From AP-15 sp963762575 (GTDB taxonomy: Bacteria > Pseudomonadota > Alphaproteobacteria > ATCC43930 > CGMCC-115725), in contig CAVXLL010000019.1 of the NCBI GenBank assembly GCA_963762575.1, positions 248,001 to 312,000 on the forward strand: DNA of 64,000 nt, given 5' to 3'. The position numbers were made by a program, and so were the translations under genes. This document shows, one piece after another, positions 52,898 through 61,684 of this stretch (its first letter is position 1; the number at the start of each line of letters is the position of its first letter). The notes under the pieces are model-generated. The model did no database searches. It was not told the DNA's origin and saw nothing but the letters and a program-made list of their open reading frames with translations.

Positions 52898-54513
52898 GCC
52901 GGCGAAGCCGGAACCAAACAGGTTAAAATAGACGCAGGAGACGCGGGGAGCAGGAGGGGAGGTTGAGGCAGCCGCTGACGGAGCGTTACCGCGAGCGCCT
53001 CGCCGGGGTGCTCTCCTGCTATGACCGGATCATCGTCACCGGCACGCTGCCGGGAGCCTGTTACGCGAAGGGAATGACGGGATTTCTTTCTGCGCGGCAG
53101 AATCCGGATCTTCGACTATCCGCGATTTGCCGAACCACTTCGCGATCGAGTACGCGAGCGCGCCGCCGAGTTGGCGAGTGCCGCTGGCATTACCATCGAA
53201 CACATTGCCAAGAACCACATCCGCAAGGAGGACGTCGTCGCCAGGGTGCTTGTCGTCCGCGGCGACCGTCCCGGCCTGGTGCATATCATCTCGGCGATGG
53301 AAGCCTGCCACACCTACAAGCCCTGGCATGACAAGCACACGCATCGCACCTTCTTGCGGCCGGATACTGGCAAATGCCTGCATTACTACTTCTACTTCAT
53401 ACGACGCCGAGTTGGGCCTGATCTATCTGCGCGTGCCGACCTGGTGCCCGTTCCGTCTGCAGTTCTATTGCAATGGGCATAGCTGGCTGGCCCGCCAACT
53501 CACCGCCGCCGGCGTCGGTTTCACCCTTGCCGACAACGCCTTTCTGCGCATTGACGACTGGGAGCGCGCGCAGGCCCTCGCCGACACCCTCTCGCCCGAC
53601 CACCTGCATCGCATCCTCGATCACTATGCCCAGCAGTGCTGTCCGGTGCTCGACGTCTTCGCCCAGTCCTACCACTGGAGTTTCATGCAGGTCGAATACG
53701 CCACTGATCTGGTGTTCCGCACGCCGGCCATCCTCAAACCCCTCTATGAACAGCTTTCCCGGCAAGCCATCCTGACCGTCAAAGCCGAACACGTCGCCAC
53801 CTTTCTCGGCCACAAGATCACTGCCCAACTCGCCCAAGAGATCGGCAGCCAATTCACCACGCGTATCGAGGGCACCTGCGTCAAGCATCGTTTCAGTAAG
53901 TCCTCGATCAAGATCTACGACAAATTCGGCCTCGTCCTAGGTTCATCGAGACGACCACCAACGACGTCTCCGCTTTCAAGCACTACCGCAAGGTGGAACA
54001 TCGCCAAGGCCCGGCAACTCGCGCCCTGGCCCCCGTCAGAAAGACCATCTACAGCCTCAAGGACTTGCGTGAGATCTTGCTAAGCTGCAATCGCCGTTAC
54101 CTTGAATACCTCTCCAGTCTGGACGACTTCTCGGCTGGCATCCGGACGCTCGACCGTCTCACCCAACCCCGTCCGCTCAAAGGCCGAAACCTCAAGGGCC
54201 TCAACTTTTTCAGCCGCGCCGAACAGACCCTGCTCGCCGCCCTCCAGCGTCCTGGCTTCAATATCGCCGGTCTCCGCCGCGCCGACCTACTGCCGCTCCT
54301 CGGCCAATCCTCTCCCGCCACCCTATCCCGACAACTCGCCCGTCTGCGCCATCTCGGCGTCATCAAACGCGTCCTCGGTACCTATCGCTACTATCTCACC
54401 CGCGCTGGCCGCGCCGCCATCGCTGCCGGCCGCCGTCTCACCGAACACACCATCATTCCTGCTCTGGCCTGACAAATCTGCTCACAAAATGCAAACACTC
54501 AGGTCGTAAGCGA
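52898..54513 (+). mobile_element. 1,616-bp insertion element of an unclassified family
   Basis: Inserted in the SIR2 gene between CTAAA copies at 52893-52897 and 54514-54518. The left end is GCCGGCGAAGCCGGAACCAA, with an internal GCCGGCGAAGCCGG near-palindrome; the right end is CACTCAGGTCGTAAGCGA. I see no terminal inverted repeats. It carries one long gene (52963-54472). Deleting the element plus one CTAAA restores the codons for GYLNATL, so the borders are exact. Confidence 0.75.
52963..54472 (+). pseudogene. Element protein: unclassified family with C-terminal winged helix, three frameshifts
   Basis: TTG 52963 follows GGAGGGGAGG. Reading across frames: RYRERLAGVLSCYDRIIVTG, IRIFDYPRFAEPLRDRVRER, IEHIAKNHIRKEDVVARVLV, LVHIISAMEACHTYKPWHDK, LHYYFYFI, YLRVPTWCPFRLQFYCNGHS, WLARQLTAAGVGFTLADNAF, and KHYRKVEHRQGPATRALAPV. 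The C-terminal helices are LLGQSSPATLSRQLARLRHL, GVIKRVLGTYRYYLTRAGRA. Frames change near 53100, 53395 and 53940. Relatives (~500 aa) are common in soil bacteria and are sometimes annotated as MarR-like from the C-terminal part (recalled). No DDE, DEDD, Tyr or Ser recombinase motif is obvious. The insertion evidence suggests it serves mobility, which is inference. Confidence 0.65.
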
Positions 54514-54518
54514 CTAAA
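54514..54518 (+). repeat. Right copy of 5-bp target duplication (CTAAA)
   Basis: GTAAGCGA-CTAAA-TGCCACG: the element's right end meets the resumed SIR2 frame. Confidence 0.7.
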
Positions 54519-55208
54519 TGCCACGCTCGCTGCCGCAATGGCGACGGAGCCATTTGCCTCGGTGACCGTTGTCGATCCGCTTGACGGGGCGGCGTTACAA
54601 GCCAAAGCCCCCTCGCTTTGGGCGAGACTGACCGGGTCTGGCGTACCATTTCAGCATGTACAGGCTTACGGCGAGGAGGCTCTGAATGAACTTCGGGTCG
54701 CCTTCTGTAACGTATGGGGGAAACGCTTCTACCATCTTGCAAAGCCCCTCCTGGAAGCTGAAGGCAAAGTCTTTTCTCCTACAATCGAGGACTCGCTCAA
54801 AATAATGGAATGTGATGCACTGTACGATTTGCGTCGTGATGCGGAGGGTATTCCATACAATCGCGCGGCCAAAAGAAAAGAGCCGACTGCGGAGGCAGCA
54901 CCCGCCGCGTTAGCCCATGCCCTTCTTCTCCAGGCCGGCGCTGTTCGGGAGGGCCCTTGGTACACGCACGGTGGGAAGCGGATCCGGATCGTGCACGGCA
55001 GCGGTCAAATCTTGTCTACGGTACGCGAGCGCTACAACGAGCCCCCGGCAGTTCGAGGAGCTGATATCATCGTCTGCGCCGGTGCCCTGGACCCCGTGGT
55101 ACCGGGGTCTATCGTCTCAAGCGGGGCAGGATTGAGCGTGGTGCGACCGGCGCACGGCGGACATTCCCGGTGGCTGACACTGGAGCAGGCGAGGACGGAG
55201 TTGGCATT

Positions 55209-55748
55209 ATGACCGACCTGAAGTCGACCCTGCAGGTGGTGCTCCAGGAAAGCGGGTTTCGGACTTCACTCGTGCCCGTGGACGGGCTCGTCTCCGTGTG
55301 CTTCGAGGACGAGGATATATTGGGTTTCGCCTGTATATTTGAGGATGTAAGGACGCTGCTCGCACGATGGGAGGGGATAGAGACCACACTACTGGTACAA
55401 CACGCTTCCCACCTGCAGGTAGCCGGAGATAAATCCTGGAATGTTTATTGTGTCTTTCTATCTTCGGGATCGGCCAGTACGACGGAACAGCATGAGCTTA
55501 ATTGGATCGAGGAAAATCAAGAGAGGACAAGAAAAATTGCAGCTTCAGGAATCAATGGTCAGGAGGAACTTGTTGGGGCACTACTCCCGGTGCTTCCGCT
55601 TCAGTACCGGGCGGTCCTTAGCGCGGAAGATTTGACTGAACGTCTGCGTAAGCGGATTGACACGATTTCCCCCGCGGCCGCTCCGGCTGCTCTCGATGAC
55701 AAGGTCTCACCGGCTGAGGTCGCCCGGCTGCTCGGAGCGCCCACATGA
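55209..55748 (+). CDS. Middle component of the SIR2/ABC operon (179 aa)
   Basis: A 179-residue protein with no family that I can name. The N-terminal half is alpha/beta (MTDLKSTLQVVLQESGFRTS, LVSVCFEDEDILGFACIF), then WNVYCVFLSSGSASTTEQHE and a long charged region (LNWIEENQERTRKIAASG), ending in helices (RAVLSAEDLTERLRKRIDTI). It overlaps the SIR2 stop and the ATPase start by ATGA each, so the three are translated together. Position, size and gene order match the middle component of ABC-3C conflict systems, which is thought to bridge ATPase and effector. Function here is by context only. No lesions. Confidence 0.75.
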   Translation: MTDLKSTLQVVLQESGFRTSLVPVDGLVSVCFEDEDILGFACIFEDVRTLLARWEGIETTLLVQHASHLQVAGDKSWNVYCVFLSSGSASTTEQHELNWIEENQERTRKIAASGINGQEELVGALLPVLPLQYRAVLSAEDLTERLRKRIDTISPAAAPAALDDKVSPAEVARLLGAPT

Positions 55749-57787
55749 AGGTGAATTTCGTCGAACTCTGCGGATTTCGCGGCTTCCGCGAGAGGGTGAG
55801 ATTTGACTTCCCGGCAGGCTTCGCCGTGGTGGCGGGGCGGAACGGCTCTGGCAAAAGCACCCTGCTCGACGCCATCGATTTTGCAGTGACGGGGACCCTG
55901 AATAAATTTGCGGTTCGCGGCGCGCGGGGAGGAGGGCTCGACGATCATATTTGGTGGGTGGGCGAGGGGAGGGCCGAGGCACATTACGTATCGGTGGGAT
56001 TCTTAGACGAGAACGGCGATCCTTTTGTTATCACGCACAATAGAGGGCGAGGAAGTAACCACACTCCGACAGAGATTGCGGAACGACTTTGCGAAGCCAA
56101 CACGACGGTTACCCCCGAAACCATAATGCAAACGGCCCTGATCAGGGATGAACTGATCGCAGGTCTTAGCCTCGATCTTCCCGAGCAGGCTCGTTTTGCC
56201 GCGGTTAGGGCAGCGATCGGCGGGATGGTCGGGCCCGACTATTCAGGACGTACAACTGCGATCCTCAACGCTGCGACTGCGGCAAGGAACGCCCAACAAA
56301 CGCGTGTCCAACAGAGCCAGGATGAACTTGGGCGTGCATTAAGTGCGCTGACAGAAGCCAGGAGCACGGCGGAACGGTCGACGAATGTTTCCGAGGCCCT
56401 GCGCATGATCGAGGCGCTCGGCGTTTCGTTGCCCGGCGCCTTGGCCGAGCGGATTGAGGTCGTGCGAGGGTTGATCGTCCAGAAACGAACCGAACTCCAG
56501 GAGATTGAAGGCGCCCGTCTGCGGGCAGTGGCTATTCTGCCAGAGCGGGCGTTCTTCAATTCCGATAGCGGGCGCGCAGAGGTTGCGGCCGCGGCAGTAG
56601 CTGCGGAAAACGCCGCGCGAGCATCGGAGCTCGCACAGCAAAATCTGTCGAATGCGACCCGGCTCGATGCCGCTGAACGGGAGGGCGACGAATATTCGGC
56701 CCATATGGCGGCGCTTTTGGAACACGGGACGACAATTGGTCTTCAGGAGGGGCATTGCCCTCTGTGCGACGCGGCGCGGACGGCCGCAGAGTTTGAACGT
56801 GCGGTGGCCGCCACGCGGACCCGATTGGCTACCCGTGGTGAACGACTGGCGGCATCGGCGCGGGCTGTGGCTGACGCTCGATCGGCGGCTTCAGCCGCGA
56901 GCGAGGCGCTTACCGTGGCTGAACGCAAGCGCGATGAGTTGGAAAAGCGTCAGAAATTTCTGCAAGATGAAACATCTGCAATCCGCGAGATCTACCTCCG
57001 CCACGATTTCGAGGGGCCCGTAGAGGAACCGGAAAGGGCGGCAGCCATGCTGCTCGAAGAGCAGCAGAAGCTTGTCCAACTGGAGCGTGCGCTTCTGATT
57101 TTGGAAGGCTCCAGCGCTATTGACCGGGTTACAACATTAGAGGGACGGATTGCGGCTCTGCGAACGCGTGTCGATCAGGAAATTGCAAACTTAACCGGGG
57201 CCGAGAAGGCTCTGGAAGCCGCGCGCCAAATTGACGCGAGCGCTAAGACGGTAGCAAACGAGATTCTGACCGAGCAATTTGATACTGTTATGCCTCTTCT
57301 CAAAGAGCTTTACCGACGGCTCCGACCTCACAGCGAGTGGAGAGAGATTGAAGTCGAATTCGGTAGACGTGTAAGAGCCTCCTTAAATTTTACGGTAGCG
57401 GGCGGGCGAAATCCACAATTCATATTCAGCAGTGGTCAACGTCGTGCAGCAGGTTTAGCCTTTCTGCTGGCTATGCACTTATCTAGACGGTGGTGCCGTT
57501 GGCAATCCCTTATACTCGACGACCCCATTCAGCATATCGACGATTACCGCGCTTTGAATCTGGTCGAGGTTCTTGGCGCCATCCGTCGCACAGGACGTCA
57601 GGTGATCGTGGCCGTGGAGGACGTGGCGCTAGCCGATGTTCTCTGTCGGCGCTTGCGAAGCTCAATCAGCGATTTTGGTCGTCGGTTCGACTTGCGAACA
57701 TCAAAAACGGGTACTGCGGAGATCGCGGCCGCTCGGGACATCCATCCGATGCCCCGGGAAGTCCTGCACCTTGCGCGAGCATCGTAG
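55745..57787 (+). CDS. Rad50/SMC-like ABC ATPase with zinc-hook motif (ABC-3C-type)
   Basis: 680 residues, intact. Walker A GRNGSGKST is at 31-39 inside VNFVELCGFRGFRERVRFDF...AVVAGRNGSGKST. A coiled coil spans roughly 190-480 and contains a CPLC hook (338-341, EGHCPLCDAARTAAEF) at its midpoint. The ABC signature is FSSGQRRAAGLAFLLAMHLS (from 561), and Walker B is LILDDPIQHIDDYRALNLVE (589 on). In place of the Glu after DD there is Pro (LDDP), as in RecN/Rad50-like DDP variants. In ABC-3C systems such ATPases are thought to sense invader DNA or its processing and to license the effector. The start ATG 55745 overlaps the preceding stop. Confidence 0.9.
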   Translation: MKVNFVELCGFRGFRERVRFDFPAGFAVVAGRNGSGKSTLLDAIDFAVTGTLNKFAVRGARGGGLDDHIWWVGEGRAEAHYVSVGFLDENGDPFVITHNRGRGSNHTPTEIAERLCEANTTVTPETIMQTALIRDELIAGLSLDLPEQARFAAVRAAIGGMVGPDYSGRTTAILNAATAARNAQQTRVQQSQDELGRALSALTEARSTAERSTNVSEALRMIEALGVSLPGALAERIEVVRGLIVQKRTELQEIEGARLRAVAILPERAFFNSDSGRAEVAAAAVAAENAARASELAQQNLSNATRLDAAEREGDEYSAHMAALLEHGTTIGLQEGHCPLCDAARTAAEFERAVAATRTRLATRGERLAASARAVADARSAASAASEALTVAERKRDELEKRQKFLQDETSAIREIYLRHDFEGPVEEPERAAAMLLEEQQKLVQLERALLILEGSSAIDRVTTLEGRIAALRTRVDQEIANLTGAEKALEAARQIDASAKTVANEILTEQFDTVMPLLKELYRRLRPHSEWREIEVEFGRRVRASLNFTVAGGRNPQFIFSSGQRRAAGLAFLLAMHLSRRWCRWQSLILDDPIQHIDDYRALNLVEVLGAIRRTGRQVIVAVEDVALADVLCRRLRSSISDFGRRFDLRTSKTGTAEIAAARDIHPMPREVLHLARAS

Positions 57788-58068
57788 TGGTCGCGATCGA
57801 GAGATATATATTACGTGTGAACACCGCTAACGTGCCTCGGCCAGCGCTTTCAATCCTGTGATCCACCCGACGAGGTGACAAGTTTATTGTCGCCCCAGAT
57901 GAGCATGTTCCGGAAGTCGTCAACTCGTTTCGTTTTCTTTTCGAACATGTCAAGCTGACCGTAACCCTGCGGTGATGGCCGCCTTGCCTAACCTAACTTC
58001 GCCGAATTCGAGCACTTTGAATGGTCTAAGTGTCTGAGATCGCTGAGGTGGACCCCCAAAGGTCGGCA
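57788..58068. other. Debris between the ABC operon and a transposase tail
   Basis: Apart from the methyltransferase remnant (57850-57966, minus) nothing coding is seen. No terminator is evident after the ATPase. Confidence 0.4.
57850..57966 (-). pseudogene. N-terminal remnant of a DNA methyltransferase (type III Mod-like)
   Basis: The minus strand reads GYGQLDMFEKKTKRVDDFRN, MLIWGDNKLVTSSGGSQD, then TGA. FRNMLIWGDNKLVM-SSLL is the usual run before the DPPF motif of beta-class adenine methyltransferases. Only ~37 codons remain. Similarity is recalled, not searched. Confidence 0.45.
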
Positions 58069-58226
58069 CTACAGCGGGGTGGGTGGCGCAGGCGCGCCGG
58101 CAGTGATTTTGGGTGGTGGTTGGGCGGGCAGATCCAGCTTCAGTTTGTTCAGCAGGAGGTTGAGCTCGGGTTCGGGCTCGGTGTAGCGGGTGAGCACCAG
58201 CTCGCGGCCATCGGTGGTCGGCAGGT
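58069..58226 (-). pseudogene. C-terminal tail of a transposase
   Basis: The minus strand reads LPTTDGRELVLTRYTEPEPE, LNLLLNKLKLDLPAQPPPKI, TAGAPAPPTPL and TAG (58069-58071). This Pro-rich end is what I recall of certain IS4/IS1634-type transposases. The rest is missing, and the fragment abuts the truncated GH28 gene at 58229. Family call is tentative. Confidence 0.4.
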
Positions 58227-58228
58227 GC

Positions 58229-59092
58229 AACACGCCGTTCTGGCAGCATCATCCGATCGCTTGCCGCGATACCGTGATCCGCGACGTCTATGCCAACAGC
58301 CTCGGCCCCAATAACGACGGGTTCGACCCCGAGGCCTGCAATTACGTCCTCGTCGAGGGCGTGACGTTTAACACCGGCGACGATTGCATCGCCATCAAGT
58401 CGGGAAAAGCCAACGACACCGAATTCGGACCCACGCAGAACCACGTCATCCGCAATTGCACGATGAACAGCGGGCATGGCGGCATTACGCTCGGCAGTGA
58501 GCTTGCCGCCGGCATCCAGAATATCTTTGCGGAAAATCTCGCAATGCAGAACCAGAACTACGCAACGAACCCGCTCAATATTGCGATCCGGATCAAGACC
58601 AACCTCAACCGCGGCGGCGTCACGCAAAATTTCCATGTCCGGAACGTCTCTCTGCCGAACGGCATCAATACGACGCCGAGTTTTTACAAGCCGCTGAGCG
58701 GCAGCCCGATCCCTGCCAATACCGTTTCCACCAATCAGGGCGGCATTATCACACTCGACTGCGACTATTCGCCGGGCTCGGACAATGTCCGCACCCGCCC
58801 GCCCATAGTGAAGGATATGACGATTACGAATGTCAAAGCCGCGGCACCGGCGGGCGCTTTCGTCAGCTGCTACCAGGCGATCATCATCCAAGGGCCGGTC
58901 GCCGCCGATTATAACGGCCTGACCCAGCCCCCGCCTACCGTCTATGCGGTTCAGAACGTTACGATTACCGACTGCGATTTCGGCACGCCGGCCAATACTG
59001 TACAACCCTATTATCTCTATAACGTGCAGGGATTGACGCTGGACAATGTGGCGATCGGCAGCACAGTCTACAATACGACATTGTCGGCGTGA
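58229..59092 (+). pseudogene. Glycoside hydrolase family 28 (polygalacturonase-like), N-terminus lost
   Basis: The + frame starts abruptly with NTPFWQHHPIACRDTVIRDV, then LGPNNDGFDPEACNYVLVEG with the catalytic Asp (NNDGFD), TFNTGDDCIAIKSGK with the Asp pair, and NSGHGGITLGSELAAGIQNI with the GHG motif. Later, AIRIKTNLNRGGVTQNFHVR gives the RIK motif. The C-terminal beta-helix turns (VYAVQNVTITDCDFG...LDNVAIGSTVYN) run to TGA 59092. The N-terminal ~200 residues and signal peptide are replaced by a transposase tail. All catalytic residues remain but no start codon with a ribosome site exists, so it is a fragment. Confidence 0.85.
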
Positions 59093-59518
59093 TGCGGTCG
59101 GTTGTTGGTGAGGACCAGCTCGCCACTGTACGCAGGGGTGATATGAGTTAAAGAAGCAAAGCACGACCTCGGCCAGCGTTGTAAAGCAGATTGAGCTAAC
59201 GCTGTTCGACAGGCATGACGGTGCGCTGACCAAGAGGATAACTCCGATAGGTCAGCCGACGATAGCAGGACGGAAGCTTGAGGATCGGCGTTGCCGGCTA
59301 CCAGGCGATGATCGAAGCGCACGCCGAGTGAAAAACCATCCGAGAAAAACGGGTGCTCTGGTGGTATCCAGCTCGACTGCAGGCAGACAGCGCCTGGGCG
59401 GTATCAGCCGGGCGCGCGACGAGACTGACAAATCCTCCACTGTAATTCAGCATTGAAACGGGACCCCCGTCGAGATTTGATCTAACGCTTTGATTAGACG
59501 AAGAAAATAGCCACCAGG

Positions 59519-59552
59519 GAGGGGTCCCGATCGGCGCCGGTCGGGACCCCTC
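59519..59552. other. Perfect 12-bp stem hairpin
   Basis: GAGGGGTCCCGA-TCGGCGCCGG-TCGGGACCCCTC; the 10-nt loop is itself GC-rich. No T-run follows on either strand, so it is not a standard terminator. Confidence 0.75.
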
Positions 59553-59769
59553 TGCAACCGCAGTTCGCATAGGCAAATCGAGCCTTTAATCCACTCTCGC
59601 GTGGGGTCCCACTTCGATGCTGAAACACAGACGGGCGACGCGCCCCCCCATGCAGCCTGCACCAGGGTCTCGTCGTGCACTCGTCGGCATCCTCGAAAAA
59701 ATTGTTACTTTGCCCCTACGGAATTTAGATCGGGAACTCCACGCTGCTGCAGGGACACAAGCCGGAATG

Positions 59770-59981
59770 CGGTCGGCAAAGATTTCCTGCCCGGTGGTGC
59801 GCTGTTTGCCGCGGCACCCAGCGGCTCCGGGTTTCAGGTTTCGGTCTACGGGCTAGCCGGCGTCCTCCTAGCCGTCGACGAGGGGTTCGAGCTGAACGTT
59901 CTGGGCCTCAATATCGGTGTGGACGCCGCCGTGCCGGCGCTCAAGCTGCCGGCGATCGGCCGACTAGGGCTGGACCGCTGA
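59770..59981 (+). pseudogene. Possible C-terminal fragment of an unknown protein
   Basis: The frame reads VGKDFLPGGALFAAAPSGSG, FQVSVYGLAGVLLAVDEGFE, LNVLGLNIGVDAAVPALKLP, AIGRLGLDR and a stop. Its composition and hydrophobic pattern look like real protein, but I cannot name a family. There is no credible start; upstream codons are Arg/Cys-rich noise. Confidence 0.3.
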
Positions 59982-60111
59982 TGCCACGCGGGTGAACTAC
60001 GCCCGCCCGCGTTCCGCCGTATCGAAGCGATTTTCGACGTTCCGGACCAACTCGCAAGGCTAGCCAGCCAGGCCGCGCCATACCGCCGATACGGCCCGCA
60101 ATGTCGCGGTT

Positions 60112-60402
60112 ATGCGCAGCGTCGAGCGGCAGCTCCTGGGACGAAACGTTGGCGACCACCAGCTTTTCAGCGTCAACGAACCGGGATTGTCCATGGACGC
60201 CCAGGCCGAACAGCAGCGCGAGATGGCGAGGCTCCTGAAGGTGGCGGAGGATTATTCGCGATCGAGGGATCTCGCGAAAGCCCGAAGCCGGCTGATGGCG
60301 AACCCTCGGAAACCGAGCCGGTGCCGCTCGCCGACCCGCAGGGCACATAAGCACCCGCGCGATGTCGTGAAGTTCAAGACTTCAACGGCGATTTTGTCAT
60401 AA
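60112..60402 (+). CDS. Hypothetical fragment (up to 96 aa)
   Basis: The frame reads MRSVERQLLGRNVGDHQLFS, VNEPGLSMDAQAEQQREMAR, LLKVAEDYSRSRDLAKARSR, LMANPRKP, then Arg/Lys-rich tail. The middle section is helical and protein-like. No ribosome site, no known family. It may be a broken gene end. Confidence 0.25.
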   Translation: MRSVERQLLGRNVGDHQLFSVNEPGLSMDAQAEQQREMARLLKVAEDYSRSRDLAKARSRLMANPRKPSRCRSPTRRAHKHPRDVVKFKTSTAILS

Positions 60403-60454
60403 GGTAATGGACTGACGGCCGGCGATATCCGCAACTTCTGAGTAGAATTTCCTC

Positions 60455-61585
60455 GTGGACGCACCCAATCCGACTGCTGGAGCAAGTGAACCAAGCAAAA
60501 TCGGGTATCCGAGCTCACCCTGCAATAAATCGGGGCACCAGACTGTCCAAGAGGACCCGCTTCACCGGATTTATTGGGAAGAATACGGTCCTGCAGACGG
60601 CGAGCCGGTCATGTTCCTGCACGGCGGGCCGGGCGCGGGATGCCAAAAGTTTTTTACCCACTTTTTCAATCCGGAGCGATACCGGGTCATTCTTTTCGAC
60701 CAGCGCGGCTGTGGCAAAAGCACACCTAGCGCAAGCGACGACGACGCTACGGCGGCGCTCACCGACAACACGACCGCGCATCTGATCGATGACGTGCTGC
60801 GGCTGCGCCGTGAGCTCAATATCCACGGCAAGATGCACGTCTTTGGCGGCAGCTGGGGAAGCACGCTCGCTTTGGCTTACGCCATCGCCCATCCTGAAAC
60901 CGTGCAGACCCTGATCCTGCGCGGCGTCTTTCTGTGCCGGCGAGCGGATGTCGATTATTTCTTTCAGGGCAACGCTGCCGATTTCGCGCTGGATCCGCTC
61001 GGGATACGGGTGCCCGGCACCTATCTGGATTTCCCGGCAGCGTGGGAGCATTTCGTCACGGAAATCCCGCCCGAAGACCGAGGCGATGTGGTCAAAGGGC
61101 TGGCGAAGATTTTTGCGGAGCAGCCGCAAAATGAAGCCGGGCGCGAGCGCGTCTTGAAGGCCGCGTCGGCCTGTGTGGCGTGGGAAAGCAGTGCCAGCCG
61201 CCTGACGCGGGATGAAAGCAGCCAGAGCCAGCCAAATCAGAAATATGCTTTGATGGCTGGCAGGATTTTAATTCACTACATGATCAATGGCGGGTTTCTT
61301 GGTGCCGGCGGCGAGGCAAATCGCGACAACAACTACATTCTCGACCATGTTGATAGGCTGAAAGAGATCCCGGTGCATATCGTGCACGGGCGTTACGACA
61401 GGGTGTGTCATCTATACCAGGCGGAAACCCTCGTGCGGGCTTTGCGCGCCGTTGGCAACAACGAGGTGAATTACTTTATTACCATGGCCGGGCATAGCAG
61501 CCTGGAGCCGGAAACCAACTCCAAGTTATGCGCAATCATGAATGATCTGCCGCCGATGAGCCCGTTCGACCGCGGCGGCAAATAG
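60455..61585 (+). CDS. pip: Prolyl aminopeptidase (proline iminopeptidase)
   Basis: A 376-residue cytosolic serine peptidase (family S33) that removes N-terminal proline. HGGPGAG is at 56-62, FDQRGCGKS follows, nucleophile Ser133 lies in FGGSWGSTLALAYA, acid Asp315 in VHGRYDRVCH and His347 in MAGHSSLEP. The loop DVDYFFQGNAADFALDP is characteristic of the cap domain. The GTG 60455 start gives ~35 extra N-terminal residues compared with the family (HRIYWEEYGPADGEP is the first conserved block), so a later start is possible, but none has a better ribosome site. No lesions. Confidence 0.88.
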   Translation: MDAPNPTAGASEPSKIGYPSSPCNKSGHQTVQEDPLHRIYWEEYGPADGEPVMFLHGGPGAGCQKFFTHFFNPERYRVILFDQRGCGKSTPSASDDDATAALTDNTTAHLIDDVLRLRRELNIHGKMHVFGGSWGSTLALAYAIAHPETVQTLILRGVFLCRRADVDYFFQGNAADFALDPLGIRVPGTYLDFPAAWEHFVTEIPPEDRGDVVKGLAKIFAEQPQNEAGRERVLKAASACVAWESSASRLTRDESSQSQPNQKYALMAGRILIHYMINGGFLGAGGEANRDNNYILDHVDRLKEIPVHIVHGRYDRVCHLYQAETLVRALRAVGNNEVNYFITMAGHSSLEPETNSKLCAIMNDLPPMSPFDRGGK

Positions 61586-61684
61586 CCCTCGGCACCTTTC
61601 GATTTCTTCCAGTCGAGAGGGGTGGCACCCCGAAGGGCCATATACGTAAATCCTCGGACTGCTGGTTGATGCCGCACATATCAC

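Larger units (their letters stand above)
52262..55212 (+). pseudogene. SIR2-domain effector of an ABC-3C-like system, split by an inserted element
   Basis: GTG 52262 starts a SIR2-like NAD-binding domain: ILLCGAGLSIPGPSN (GAG-S, 25-29), LSANFDVMIEQ (NFD, 116-118) and APLVKFHGCLQRD (catalytic-type His155). One base near 52745 shifts the frame to TLWTQGQLNEPAVRQRIDSS, then GKDLLVIGFWTDWGYL. At 52897 an element interrupts. Beyond it, from 54519, the same frame resumes as NATLAAAMATEPFASVTVVD and runs to TGA 55212. The rejoined protein is ~443 residues. SIR2 effectors of defence systems typically hydrolyse NAD+ on infection. The stop overlaps the next gene by ATGA. With a frameshift and an insertion, it is currently inactive unless the frameshift is an error. 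Confidence 0.82.
59093..60111. other. Gene-poor stretch with a strong hairpin
   Basis: No intact gene. It contains a 12-bp-stem hairpin (59519-59552) and a short plausible coding fragment (59770-59981). Confidence 0.45.

Noticed and set aside
53992..54472. Stand-alone MarR-type regulator
   Set aside because: It is the frameshifted C-terminal third of the element protein, contiguous with the upstream blocks.
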